Source: Wolfiporia cocos (Eukaryota; Basidiomycota; Agaricomycetes; Polyporales; Phaeolaceae). From it: a stretch of DNA of 64,000 nucleotides. Location of the stretch: contig JACCLO010000006.1 of assembly GCA_029448655.1 (NCBI GenBank), positions 3,100,001 to 3,164,000 on the forward strand, read 5' to 3'. The notes under the pieces are model-generated. The model did not search any database, was not told the origin of the DNA, and was given only the letters and a program-made list of their open reading frames with translations. Shown here piece by piece: positions 23,574 through 35,990 of this stretch; positions within the stretch are counted from its first letter, which is position 1; every line of letters begins with the position of its first letter. The position numbers and the translations under genes are program-made.

Positions 23574-25911
23574 TCCTGTTCTCCCGGAGGCCCGGTCATT
23601 ATGTGTTCACTCGTCCCTGTCCGGGTGCTACGTCGTGCACTCGGGGAGCTGTGACGAGCTGTACGGCGTGTTCATGCTAGTTGACACACTCCGTCTGTGA
23701 CCCTGCATCGATTGATGTCCTGAACGAAAAGCGATGACGGATAGCATGTTCACCGGGACAGGGAGGCACGTTTTCCCGGGGAATGCGGAGGTTGATGTAC
23801 ATTCGCGGTCGAACTTCTGGGCAGTCGTGGCCATGCCACGGCCATTAACACATAGATTGCTCGTGCATAGACCGCGATAACGCACCGCGCAGCGCGGGAT
23901 CAGAGGAGGATGAACGATAGCATGCAGTGGTCTTCAAATATTGCAGCCGCCCGCCTGCCACTTTGTCTTTGATGTGCTCGCGTCTACCACAGGGCAGTCA
24001 ACGCCGTCGCTTGTCGAATAGGCAATCAGCTAACTGACGTGTCATCAGCTGCCGGGTGTCGCCGAACGGGGCTTCTGGCTGTTGATTCGGAGGAGGACAT
24101 CAGCGAAAGTACGTGCAGACGCCGTGATCTGGTCCCAGATGAGGCACCTGGGACACTGATGTGCTCGTGCAATTTTGCATGACGGGCTGCCACATATCGC
24201 CCTGTTCTATGCGGGTGCTCGAGACGGGTGCGGTGCCTGGGTTCGAGTTCGACGGCAGCTATTCGACAAATCTGTGTGATGGCGCAGCGGATGCAGTCTG
24301 GGGGTGAAGAAGAGTAGCCAAGTCCCACCCCCGTTATCGTCGACGCATATGCAAAGATGGTTCTCACCTAGTTCTTTTTTGTAACGTTCGTCGTCCGTTG
24401 GATGACTCAACTGCGAGAATCCGCGGGAACCGTCCCCGAGATGGCCGTACGTTCGCGTTCGCGCCATGTATCACCTAGCGAGCTCACCGACCCATATGCA
24501 CCCTCCGTTGGTCGGCCTCGTCGCAGGGAGCCACTAAGCAGCACAGTATCGCACGTCTGCCGGCCAAGTGCACCGCTGCACATGACGTACCGAGCCCGGG
24601 TCTGCACGAGAGCCCACATCAGATGCGCTTGTCGCGGGCGGCTATCCCGACGCTCCGCCGGTTCCGGCCACTCGGAGGGGGGCAGCACAAATGAAGCACC
24701 GCATTCGGTGCGGCGGTGCGGGCCTCGCGTAGTACACGGCGCGGGAGGCTGCCGTGGTGGTGAGTATGGATTATGCGCTCGCTCCGAGCGTGGTCGGACT
24801 CGGTATGCCCTGGCGAGACCGAGTGGTGCTCTGCAGAAGGTGCAGTGGGCGGAAAGAGTCGTGGGCTTCCTGCGCGTATGCACGATCGGATTCTGTGCGC
24901 CCGGGGGAGTCCGACGCACACCGGAGGGCGTCTGGCTTCCGGAAATGGACGCGAGATGAGTGCGAAATGAAGCAGATACAGTGCGAAGATGGCGCGAAGC
25001 TTGTCGTCTGGATATCCAGATGTCCGCCTGCGGTCGGGCACGTTGCGCGAGGATCCTCCGCTCGAAGTCATGAGCGCCGCCGCCGAGGTGCGCCCGCGCG
25101 CGAGGGAGACGTCGTCCAGTACTTATACCGAGGTGCTCATGCCAGCTCATCGCCAGACCCATCGCCTCAGCTGCGCGTCGCGGCGGCAGACACCCCGTGC
25201 CCCGCCCCCGCTGATTCAATTACCGGGCAGGCGCCAGCACCGCGAAGGTTCACACTCGTGCCCCATCGTGCGATGCGGTGGCACTGCCGCGGTGGGCGAG
25301 CTCAGCTCGCCAGTGCAGGCTCTCTCTCGATGCTATGTAGCGACCTCGAGGCGACGCCGCAAGCGCGCGCGCGTAATGCGGGGTGCCGGATATGGCAGGG
25401 GCTTGGAGATGGCCTCGGCGATCGTCGTGATGGGACGGTGTGGCACGGTGGCACAGTGGCTCGCAGCACGAGCAGTTCATACGTCCTGCGGCGGGCAGCA
25501 GGAGGAGGGCCAGGCACTGCGGTGCCCGCATGGCCCCGGTGGCTTATTCGGGCAAAAACAGCGAAGCACCGCCCGTCGCGCACAGCGTCTGCGTCGGCAG
25601 GAAGCTGGTGATTCCCACGGTAGGATAGAGTTCGCGTCGATCACGGCAATGGCAGCGTCGCGCAGGATCCGACTGAAACAAATGGCATGGTCCCATGATG
25701 GCGACTCCGTCCTCGCAGGCCTCTCCGACAAAGCGGGGACCCTTAGAGACCAACGCTCCTTCATTTCTACCCCCGGCCGACATACACTACTTCTACCAAC
25801 TCCCCTTTTCAGCTACAATTGCCGGCCGCCCCCCACCGCCTTAGTCTCTCTCTCGCCCCCGACGCGTCGACATAGTGCCGCTACTTAACCACACGCCTCC
25901 CTCCTGACCGC

Positions 25912-28386
25912 ATGGCCGACCATACGAACACGTCCCGTTCGCCCGCAAGCGCACAGGCCAGTCCGTCCTCGGACATCTCCTCGGGCACCCCGTCCAGCAA
26001 CGCGAGCCCTGTCTCCGCGCCACCCTCGCTCTACATGGACATGGCACGCCCATCAGCCGAGCCAGAATCATCCGGGATGCAGATCCCCGCCGCCGCCGCA
26101 CCGCATGCACATGCTGACGTGACGCGCTCGCCCTCCGCGGGCAAGGGTGGCTGCTGGTGGGTCCCTGTCGTCCTCTGCGTGTCTGCCCACGCTGATCGCC
26201 CCTCGCGCAGGACGTGCCGGCTCCGCAGAAAGGTACGTGCGATCACCGATCGTCGCCTGTCCCGGCTCACGCGCCGCCAGAAGTGCGACGAGGAGCGCGA
26301 CGCGGCCGGCGGCGCGTGCAAGACCTGCCGCCGTCTCAGCATCGAGTGCCTCGGCTGGGGCGCCAAGCGGCCAGACTGGATGCGGGTGCGTGCCCCGCGC
26401 GCGTGTGCGTCCGCCGCTGACCCCCCGCAGGACAAGGAGAAGGTCGCCGCGTACAAGGCGAGCATCAAGGACCAGCTCACCCGCGCGGGGCTCATCCGCG
26501 GCCAGCCCCGCTCGACGTACATCCACGCCGTCCACTCGCCGCCCGGCGTCGCGGGCCCCGGGCCCTCCTCCCTCGCCCACTACCCGCACCCGCACGCACA
26601 CGACGGGCACTATGCCCACCCGCCCGTGCGCTCGTGGACGTCGCCCTCGCCGCGGAACACCTCGGGCAGCGTGCACGCCATACCTGGTAACGCCGCGTCT
26701 AATCCTGCTGCCGCCGTCCGCGTGCTGACGTTACGTCCCAGGTGGCTCCGTCAGCGAACGCACCAGCCCTACCAACCTCCATCTCCCCTTCCACCACAAC
26801 CAGGCGATGGACCCCCTCAACTCATTTCACTCACAGACACAGACGTACGGCGCATACTCGCCGGCGTCCGTGTCTCCCACGATACCCGCCGATGAGCACG
26901 CGCGGTTCGAGCAGCCGCCGTTCCCAGCGCCGTCACCGGCGGTGACGCATGAGGAGCTGATGATGTATTACTTTGAGTGCGTTCGAAAAGGACAGTATGT
27001 GTTCGCAGGAAACTCGCTCACGAACCTGCTGTACAACGTGAGCCAACTGCATGAGCTGCTCGAGTGTGATCCGGTGCCTAACTTGACACTCCAACAGATC
27101 GTTGCGGCGGAGCCAACAGGCGCTGTCGCAAATACAGTCGGCGCGCTAGCAAGCCATCATCTCACACGCGCACGCATCGTCGCGCAGGGCCTTGACCCGG
27201 CGACGGCGCAGGAGATGCCGTTGACAAAACAATACTACGAGAACGCGTGGTTCCAGCTAGTACAGAACAAGCAGATGCACGGGCAGTACACCGAGACGGA
27301 CGCCGTCGCGGCGGTGCAGCTCGTGAGTTTCTCGCTGTTCTCGGGCGCGTGGCGCGACTGGGGCGCAGAGCTCGAGGTTGCGTGCGACTGGCTCGCGCAG
27401 ACGCGCATCCACGAGGAGCAGAATCCGAAAATGACGCTGCTGAGCATGACCCCCGTCGCGCGCTTCGCAGCGAAGGCGACCATGGTGAGCGGGCCCCCTC
27501 TCTCCGTGCGTGGACCCGGCTGACGGACCGCGCGCCCAGTGGATCGACGTGCTCTCGAGCATAACGTACATGCAGCCGCCGCGCTTCCTTTCGCTCTACC
27601 GCAGGCTCTTCGGCGGGAGCGCAGGCGGCTTCTGGGCGAACACGCGGCAGGAGGAGCTGCGCATGGACCCGCTGACGGGGTGCCCTGACGAGGCGCTCCT
27701 TGCGCTCGCGGAGATTTCCGCGCTCGCGCACTGGAAGGCGGCGGAGCAGCGCATGGGGAGCCTGAGCGTGCGCGAGCTGATGCGCCGCGGGGACCAGATC
27801 GAGAAGGCGCTGATCGCGCAGCGCGCCGTGCCGCGCGTGCACGGCGAGGGCAGCCGCACGCCGCTCGATCAGCACTTGAGCGCGGCGTTGGTGGGCGGGC
27901 TCCCTGCTGTTCCGGACGTGGTGCCGAGGGAGGAGGCGAGCGGGCTGGTGGGAGAGATCTTCTGCGAGTCTGCGTTGCTCTACCTCCACACCGTCCTGAG
28001 CGACCCATATCCAGGTACGTGCAGCTTGGCGTTTTGGAAACGATGCGAGGAGCTGACCTGTCTGCCCACTAGGTGTCCCGGAAGTGAGCAGCTCCGTGAC
28101 CAACCTGGTCAGGCTGCTCGGCCAGCTCAACCCGAGCGAGTACGACCGCGCGCTGGTCTTCCCGCTGTTTTTGATGGGCTGTATGACGGACGACGTTGCC
28201 GTGCACGACGCAGTGCGGCAGCGGCTGTTGCGTCTAGACGACAAGTTTGGAAATATACACCAGGTCGTGCACCAACTCGACCGAGTTTGGCACTACCGCA
28301 TCGCGTCCGCGCAGCGCGGATTGAGCGAGCCCGTCCGCTGGCGCGAAAGCCTCCACCATCAAATGGCGCACATCGTCCTCCTATAA
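25912..28386 (+). CDS. Zn2Cys6 transcription factor, 719 aa, 7 exons
   Basis: The exons are 25912-26156, 26211-26232 (a 22-nt microexon), 26281-26385, 26431-26686, 26742-27484, 27540-28014 and 28073-28386. The sum is 720 codons with the stop. The zinc cluster is split over three exons, with Cys at 81, 84, 91, 102, 105 and 112 (GCW-TCRLRRK-KCDEE.., CKTC, IEC), followed by LGWGAKRPDWMR. The regulatory domain has AAKATM-WIDVLSSIT, PRFLSLYRRLFGG and LLALAEISALAHWK. The corresponding blocks in the paralog at 16380 are TTMWFDVLASVT, PRFLETYRLLFG and LAIAEISNLAHWK. It is a nuclear regulator with unknown targets. The two genes are probably an ancient tandem duplicate, since the zinc-cluster introns are shared but the proteins differ widely. 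The third-to-fourth cysteine spacing is one residue longer here. Confidence 0.92.
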
Positions 28387-31310
28387 GCCCCTCTCCTGCC
28401 CCTCCTCACGCTGGCAGCCCGTTTGCATTGACCGATCCCTCCTCGGGCGGTGATAGATCACGTGACATACCTGCTACCCGCTACCGTTACGACGACTGCT
28501 TCCTTTGCGCGTTTATCTATACTTGCATTGATAGAATTGAAGTCTACTGTTGTAACCTGTTTAGTTTGCATACCATATTTGCGAGTATGAAATACACCTC
28601 ACCAATCACTTGCGTCTGTGTGATCGTAGAGTTTGCTTGCGTATAGTTACGCCGCCACGAGGCGCTGCAAAGCCAGCACGTCGGATTCCAAATATGGGAA
28701 CCGCATACCTGGCCGCGCGAGTTGAATATCTGCTTCCGTGCGAGACCGCTGTCACGTTCCTGGCGGAGGACGCGCCACAGCCAATGGGAGGGCGTGTAGA
28801 TAAAGGCTAGTCAGACACTGAATTCCCGAGAGTGGTAGTGTGTGCATGTTCGGGGCACCTCGGGGAGCGACGTGAGCGTCAGGGTGGGCACACGTGGGTA
28901 CGAGACAAGAACCGTCGATATACGCGCGCCTATAGCCAGAGCGGAGGCCACAGAGAGTGGAATACTGGCTGGGAGGAGGCGAAGGGGAGGGGCGGTTGGG
29001 AGGAGTTTGCTTGTGACTATATAGCATTTCCCGATCAACCGGCATATAGCAACAGCCAATCGTGGGCCGGGATCAGCGCGCGCGCTGCCGCTCGCGTGTC
29101 GCCTTGCTCTGATCCTTCGGCTGCGGTCCCATAGATCCCGGTCAGAGGCTTGCAGACAGAGTTCAGTGATGGCTGAGCGACGAAACAATTCGCTCTCCGC
29201 GCTCACCGGCGCGACCTCCCTTATGTACAACGAGATTTGCAAGCGGCGGTGCGCGCATAGTGCCACAACGCCTGCCGCGGAATCGGGTTCATACCCAGCC
29301 CGACCGCAGTATGATCCGCACGCGCGGCGCTCCGAAACCGCTGTTGTTGATCAACTAGGCAGGGGGCCTGGCTAGCCGGCGGGGCGACAGCGACAGCTGG
29401 AGCAGTCGTCGACGCGTCGCGACGCCACAAGCGTGCACCGCCTCGCGCTCTGGGCCGACACGCGCGCGCCTGCGCCACTCGTGCGGCCAATTCTCGCTCG
29501 CCCCGCGCTCAGCGCGGACCTTCGTGCTGATGGCCCAGGAACGTGCTGGACGCGAGTATCCTTGGCGTGGACCGCACGGGCAGCGAGGGGGGTCCCAGCT
29601 GCGCACGCCGCGGGACCCTGGCTGCGCTGTGCAGTGAGCAGCGGGCTCTGCAGTGCCTAGTAGATTGTTGCCAGCCTGCGCGACAGCCCTTGCGTGAGAC
29701 CATCAGACTAGTAATTTGGAGGCCACCGTGTCGCTCTTGGCCTTTATGTTCTCGCGCGAAGGGTTTCACTCCGGTCGCGGCCCCATTTCGCCGTTGTCGA
29801 CGGCCGGTCACGCGCGCGCTCGCCGTCAGCCTACCGCTGTTGAGTGGAACAGCGATTTTTTTTGCTGTCCCAACTGACCACTGCCTTGCCATGGGCAACC
29901 GCCCCCGAGTGCTCAATAGGCATTCGCATTTGTCATTGTACGGTGTCGCCCCAATGTTTCACCGACCGTCAGCTGTAGCCTGCTCGTGCAAATCTCAGTA
30001 CCGACCGACCGCAATTGGAGCCCGTCTCAATCGCTTGAACCTCATCGCCTCAACGGCCTGCCATTTCCACCGAGGATCGGCAATGGTGGCGTCGGGACGC
30101 ACGTTGGTGATCATGACACGCCCGACATCCAGTGTCGACGATCTTACACTCTCCATGTAGAATACGGCTTCCCTTGCGAGAGTATGGCTTGGCGCTCGAC
30201 ATTGCCGACAACGCCGCATATTGCGTCGCGGCTGTTTGCAATGATGAGCAGGGACAATGGCAATGCTCGGCTGGCATCGGTGGAGTCACCCAAGGCACAC
30301 CGCTGTCGTACTGGAGCTGACGCACAACACAGATATATGATTTGTAGGTACAATGACAGACGCCCGCTATAGGTGAGTACCGCCTCACGCCCTGTGCTCC
30401 CCCTTGTCTTTGAATTATCAATATGTGCCGTTAACGTATGCATGGGTTCCTGGATTGCGATCGTAGGATCGAACACTCGTTGCTGGCGCGCAGCAGGTAC
30501 ACAGATCTTGCGTTGTCCGCCGCGGCGGCAGAATACTGGTGCAGATTGGGATATGACACTGAATCTCGATTTGCAGATTTGTGTTTCCCCGCGCCCACCC
30601 CCGCGCCCATCCCGCGCCCGATCTGAATCGACGACACCTCGAGAAGAGCGCGGGCGCAAGGGGCGGGCGCTACAGAAATTGCGGTCGCCTAAATTGGTGG
30701 ATTTCGGAAGGTTAAGGGTTCCTCCCTGCGGGCCATGAGCTTCCCTGCGGGCCATGAGCTAATAGGCGCTGCCATGCCTTCATGTTCTCCGTCCGACTTC
30801 GCGCTTCTGTGGCGCAGGACTTGAGTTTGATGTCACTGCGATGTGGTGTGTTCGAGGCCTGGGCGCAGTGCGGGTCGGGCGTCTGAAAGGGTCTCAACTC
30901 CAAGGGTGCGAGTGCGTCTGCTGCCTTGGGGCTTTGGGGTTTATGACATGAGCATTTGTCCTGAAGTGAGTCCGACCGCGCCTTCTCCCGGGTGACTCCT
31001 ATACAGTGAGTAGCGTTTTGGCCCCTGTTTGAACTGCAATGGCTGTAAAATTTGTTTGAGCACAGACTGTCTTGTACTCCACTTGCATGATCCGTGAATG
31101 TTGTGTCAATAGCCTACTACAAAATGTTAGGCACCGCATGCCCGGTTACTTGCGGCAATAAGATCGTGAATACGCTGGGCTGGGGCAGGTGATATTGGCG
31201 CCGAAACGCCCCCGAGTAGCCGACGGTCGCCCGCAGCCTCAGAGCGCTCAGCGGTCGGCTGCCGACTTCACGACCCGCAGACCACTCCCCTCGTACCTCC
31301 ATGTTCCGCC
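28387..31310. other. Intergenic, no gene recognised
   Basis: The first few hundred bases are likely the 3' UTR of the Zn2Cys6 gene. The rest has only short frames without signatures. A 19-bp tandem duplication (CCCTGCGGGCCATGAGCT) is at about 30723-30762. The promoter of the gene at 31311 must lie at the end. Confidence 0.5.
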
Positions 31311-33068
31311 ATGCCTAGCATCATCACGACCACCACATCTTGCCCTGCGAGCATGGTCCTCAAAGCAGCCGCGCCCGCGCCCTTTCCGTCAGGCTCCGCG
31401 CAGTCGCCCGCCGCGACTGCGGCCACCCTCCGCTCTCTCTATCCCCGTGCCGCCAAGGCGTTCCTGCAGCGCAACGTCGGCCTCACGCACGCACTCCTCA
31501 CCACCGCGTTCGACCTCATCGCCCCGCCCGCGGCCGCGTACGAGCCTGACGCGCTCGCAGGGCAGCGCCGCAAATGGGAGATCCTCCGCGTCACGTTCGA
31601 GACGACGCTCTACGCCGCACCGCCTCCCTCGCCCCCACACGCGCACGCGCATGCGGATGGCACAGACGCCGGCGGCGCGGGAACGGACCTGCCCGAGCCG
31701 CTCCGTGCGCACCTGATGCTCTCGCCCGAGCCGTTCATCGCGACGCTGCACGGCCGCGCGCTGCGCCTGTTCACGCCCGCCGCGCACGCGCCGAGCGCGG
31801 CGTTCGTGCCCGCGCAGATCGTCGTCACGCTTGCGCTTGCGAGCCTCAAGCTGGGGTGCACCGCCGTCGGGCGCGGGATGGTCGAGGACTGGCTCGCGCG
31901 CCGCCCGCACGGGAGCGGGAACGAGGGCGCCGCGGAGGACGTGGACGCGGCGGGGTACGCGAAGGTGCTTGAGCTGTATTGTCTGCATGTCTTGCCGCGA
32001 CTGGAGGATTGGGTCTATGCGGAGGACTTTCTGCAGTATGAGAGGGAGCTGCCGAGTGAGACGAGGAAGGTGCGTGTGTGTGACTTGAAGCTTGGAGATG
32101 TTGTGCTGCACGATGAATACGACCCGTCGGTGTCCGCGATATTGGAGGAGCCCTGTCAACGGTTCGCCCATGGACAACCCATGAGCGAACCGTTGACAGG
32201 GTTATGCGTATTACGGGCACAATGCGACGAGTTCTGAAGTGAGCCCTGCAAAACTCTTCGACTTTGCATGATTATATGTTCCTCGCAATCCCTGGAATGT
32301 GCCTGTGTCTCTGCAGATCCATAATTAACATGAGTCTTGCAGTATCTCATCACCTCCCTCCGTGATCTCCGAGCCCAAGCCTCACAGCGTTCATCCTCCT
32401 CAAAACGCATCCCCCAATCCATCACCGAGCCCGAGCTTCCCTCCCTCCGTGCGCCTTCCCCATCTCCATCCACGTCCTCCGCCTCGTCCTCCTCCAGCGA
32501 CAACACCGCGACGCCGCGCACCCCCACACCTAGCGACGCCAAGGGCAAGGTGTCTGCGCGGCTCACGCAAGCGTCTACGTCCGCCTCCTCACAGACCATC
32601 TCCTCCGCGGCGACCTCGCGCACCGTCACGCCCACTCTCCGTGCCCACCCAAAAGCGCGCCGCGCGCCCGCCGACGCACGCTCGGCGGCCGACTCGGCAC
32701 GCACCGCGACCCCCCGCCCGCTGCCACGCCCGCCTCGCGCGCCCCCACTGCAGGAGCCGCCCGCGCCGCGCCCGCCGTCCGCGCTCGCGCTCCTCCGCGA
32801 GCTCGTGCACGGCATCTCGCGCACGCGCCTCACGGCATACGCCGTCCTAATGGTCGTACTCCCGCTGCTCTCGCTGTTCCTGCGGGTGCGGCGGAGACGG
32901 CGCGTCGCCGGCGGTAGCGGCGGGAGCACGGCTGAGGAGGTGCGGCGCCGCCTAAGGGGCGCGGCGGAGGGGAAGGGTGGCGCGATGGGCGTCGTGCGGG
33001 GCGCGTGGGACGAGCTGGTGCGCTCGGTGTGGGATACGGTGCAGATGGGTGGGCGGGGGCTGGTGTAG
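31311..33068 (+). CDS. Tail-anchored membrane protein, PEX26/Pex15-like (tentative), 494 aa
   Basis: There are two exons, 31311-32069 and 32343-33068, joined in frame. The 273-bp intron is unusually long here and contains a hairpin. The N-terminal half is helical (AAKAFLQRNVGLTHALLTTA; then LALASLKLG; then YAKVLELYCLHVLPRLEDW). It ends in a helix rich in acidic residues that continues past the splice as YLITSLRDLRAQA. A Ser/Pro/Ala-rich linker follows. A single membrane segment (AYAVLMVVLPLLSLFL, about 418-435) is followed by Arg-rich residues and a 58-residue tail. The helical cytosolic domain, C-terminal anchor and basic flank resemble PEX26, which docks the PEX1-PEX6 ATPase on peroxisomes. 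Sequence similarity is weak, and it could be another tail-anchored protein. The gene itself is well supported; the function is not. Confidence 0.75.
32151..32201. repeat. 17-bp perfect hairpin inside an intron
   Basis: CCCTGTCAACGGTTCGC at 32151-32167 pairs perfectly with 32185-32201 around a 17-nt loop that itself holds a CATG/CATG pairing. It lies in the intron 32070-32342. Reading through the intron would extend exon 1 by about 55 codons to a stop before 32237. Confidence 0.9.
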
Positions 33069-34166
33069 CGCCGCGCCTGCGCGCCTGGGACTCGGATCGT
33101 ATGATAGTGTCGGGTTGGTGCGCCTTTTAATGCACGTTTTGTCTGTTCGCTTGATCTCTAACTTTGCGAGGATACCTATCTCTCATTCGCTCGTTTTTTG
33201 TCTGCTAGTGTACACCGCCTCGCTGCTATTGCTTCATTCTGGTTCGGGAGTCCACTCTCTTGACTTGTACTCCCTTCTTGATATGTTTGTTGTACGTTTG
33301 TACTTGCCAAACATCTCAGATTGACTTGGTGGGCGGCCCAGGATTCTTCTATCAGGATCAGTGGCATAACAAAGCCACACATCGCCACTCCGAAATCAGG
33401 AAATCAGCCAAACAGGCGTTGTCTCAAGATCTCAAGTCCAGTCCGAGACCAGATGCTGCGCTCCATTCTGTGCCCTGCGGAGTCAACTAGTCATGGGTCA
33501 TTGTCCCAAGAACCACATCAAGCATTGTGAAATTGTTTTCATCGCGGTATTTCGTCACTCCTCAACGAAGTGGGTCATGAACTCACTGAAATCTGGCAAA
33601 CGCTGTACGAGGGCGTCGATATTTGTCACCATCTACACCGCTCACAAGCCACGAAGGCTCTGGAACAGCTAAGTATATGATGTTATAGACATGTTGGCCT
33701 GTGAATGCAGCCCAAAAGTTTGTCATCGTTGTCATTCGGCAATCCGGGTTTGGATATTGAATAGAGATCATTACAGTTAATAATGCACGCGAAACAAATA
33801 TGCTCCTGTCGCTATCAAGCCAATCTTTATGAGTGCCTATTCACCATGTCCGTCTCCGGCGAGTGCACATTTTGAGTATGCCACACGATATTGGGTGATG
33901 GCGAGGTTTCAGCTGAAGATTGGCTGAGCGCTTGTGTTTAAGTAGCTGCGCCACGCAACAGCGCCCTTACATTTCTTCACAGATGGCCCTGATATTCTGG
34001 TGTAGCGCCCCTACAGATTATGTTCCCTAGAGCATTGAGTGTTAGCTCATATATCGGCCGACGTTGATGAAGCTTCGGACTCCTGCCCTCACTATCGTGG
34101 CTCATCGCACTAGAAAGAGTTTGTCTCCGTCGTGTATTATCTGCATATAACGATATACAACATGTG
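33069..34166. other. Intergenic, no gene recognised
   Basis: The region holds the 3' UTR of the PEX26-like gene and then AT-richer DNA leading to the 3' end of a DUF6533 gene. Short frames have no family signature. Confidence 0.5.
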
Positions 34167-35720
34167 TTAGCAGATATCCAACTCATCAGATACGACACCC
34201 CTCTCCTGGACTTCTGCACAGTCATTTTCGACTGAGGGACCATCTGTTAATATCAATCCGACCGTTGTGAAAATATCGGAGCCGGTCCTGTTGCAACAAG
34301 TATCTTGTGAGTTGCAATCCCACAAATTGTTACTCCCGCGAATATTACGAAGTCGTGACGCAGGGAGTGCTTGGCGCAGCGCGTTTCGCGGTACGAATGA
34401 GATGGGTTCGGTTTCTTCATCATATTCCGCTACAACGAAAGCTCGGCGCAAGTTGAGAACAAAGCGAGAAGTCATGATGCCCATCAGTCTATCGTAATCT
34501 CAGTCAACAACAGGGACAGATGTATACATCACTCACGGATTCATGAAACTCGAGAGCATCACTAGAACTTGATTATTGGCGGCCGAACTGTCGTCGCCGA
34601 CCTTGTACCATGAGAATATAACTGTTATCATATTTGCTACCATCATCACCCTAGATTAAAGCTGTCAGCTCTCAGGTAAAGCTGTATTGCGGTGAGGAGA
34701 CTTGCAGAAAATACATTGTTCCTACAAAGCGACTCGTCTGAGTGAAGACCAGATAGTTATTACTACAATGTACCGTACCATCTCGTAGGATAGTCAATCT
34801 CGCCATTGACATCCTTACAGACCCCCAGCCTCGGGAAAATAGCCCTGATAGGCTAGAATCGTACAGATAATACCATGTGGTAGCCAATACGATGGCATCT
34901 GACAATATCGCGCATATACGTGTTGCCAAGATCTCTGAGATGTGCCAATGAGAAATGGGATGAATGGAATAAGATGCGCTATGATGCTTACGACTGCATT
35001 TCATCAGCCTTCGGCAAAGAGAGGATTTCTGAATGGGACAACATACCCTAGCATTGCCGTCTTACTCTGTAAATTGGCTTGACTGCAAACGTTTGAGAAA
35101 GGTATGAGCACGTCGGTAATGCGTATATTTTGGAACTATAGGAGCTCGATCGTAAACGGTATCATTTCCTTGGACTTGAGCCGCTAACCACAATATACAG
35201 CACCACTGGGGCCATACCAAGGAGGAACGTCAACGATGCTAGTATCCTGTTGCGGCTGCTGACTGCGTATACACGCAATGTTGATAGTACTGGGAGAGAT
35301 GAAAGGATCAATGATGAGTACCGAGTGCGCGAGAGATGGCGGTACACACCGGCCCAGGCAGTGTACAGCATTAGCATGCTTGTCACATTGATTGTCATCT
35401 CAATCTTGCAGCTGAGGAAGACAAGTCAGATAAGCACAATTTCTCAATGCAACAGTCATCACCTCTATGAATAAGATTAGCAATGAAACACGATGTGAAG
35501 AATAATGACATGCCTTCTGACTATGCCACATCGGCTGGGTCCACAGAAAAGACTCCACAGTCCAGCCAAGCAAGGCCAGGCGGTTGAAGAAGCATAGAGC
35601 AGTAGCTCCAAGATTACTGCTCCAAATCAGCTTGATCTCGTCGCCCAACGTAAGGGCCCATTCATATAATACTAGTGCTGGTAACGTGTATGATTATTAG
35701 TCTTTGCCCATGCCTTCCCA
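34167..35720 (-). CDS. DUF6533 multi-span membrane protein (N-terminal exon unclear)
   Basis: Read on the minus strand, the DUF6533 motif ALVLYEWALTLGDEIKLIWS is at about 35690-35630, followed by LCFFNRLALLGW and then a short intron. The next coding blocks are MTINVTSMLMLYTAWA (about 35398-35350), STLRVYAVSSRNRILASL to ..APVVLYIVV, the ATRICAILSDAIVLATTWYY and ARLTILRDG block (about 34930-34780), and a last block with SRFVLNLRRAF, ending at 34167. Each block is separated by small introns. The family is basidiomycete-specific, with about seven membrane helices and unknown role. No convincing first ATG exon is visible; an exon near 35800-35990 with SSNYYSK may belong to it. The gene could be intact or recently decayed. 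It lies divergent to the AKR pseudogene, the same arrangement as at 54.2-59.7 kb. Confidence 0.7.
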
Positions 35721-35990
35721 CACTCGGCTACGAACTGCAGGTGCTAGTAAAATATAGTTTCTCAACGAGTCTATCTCAGACTTTGTTGGTCAGAGATACA
35801 CTCAACAGTACATAAATTGAGACTCACAATGAGTTCATTGCTGCAAACTGATCGCCTCTCAGATTTGCTATAGTAGTTTGAAGAGAGGTTCACGACAATG
35901 CTCGGTTTCCAGAAGGTAGTTATTCGCCCGCTCGCACTGATGTGAGACTGCACTTTTATTCTCTCTGTGTATGGAGTATGGAGCGCATAC

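Larger units (their letters stand above)
18782..25911. other. 7.1 kb gene-poor GC-rich interval between the two regulators
   Basis: I recognise no protein family on either strand, although long random frames abound because stops are rare in such GC-rich DNA. It contains diverged tandem repeats (20352-21530), a hairpin (20795-20854), a 23-bp duplication (23528-23573) and one minus-strand frame of protein-like composition (21807-22277). It could be an old, decayed gene region or regulatory DNA of the flanking regulators. Confidence 0.5.
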
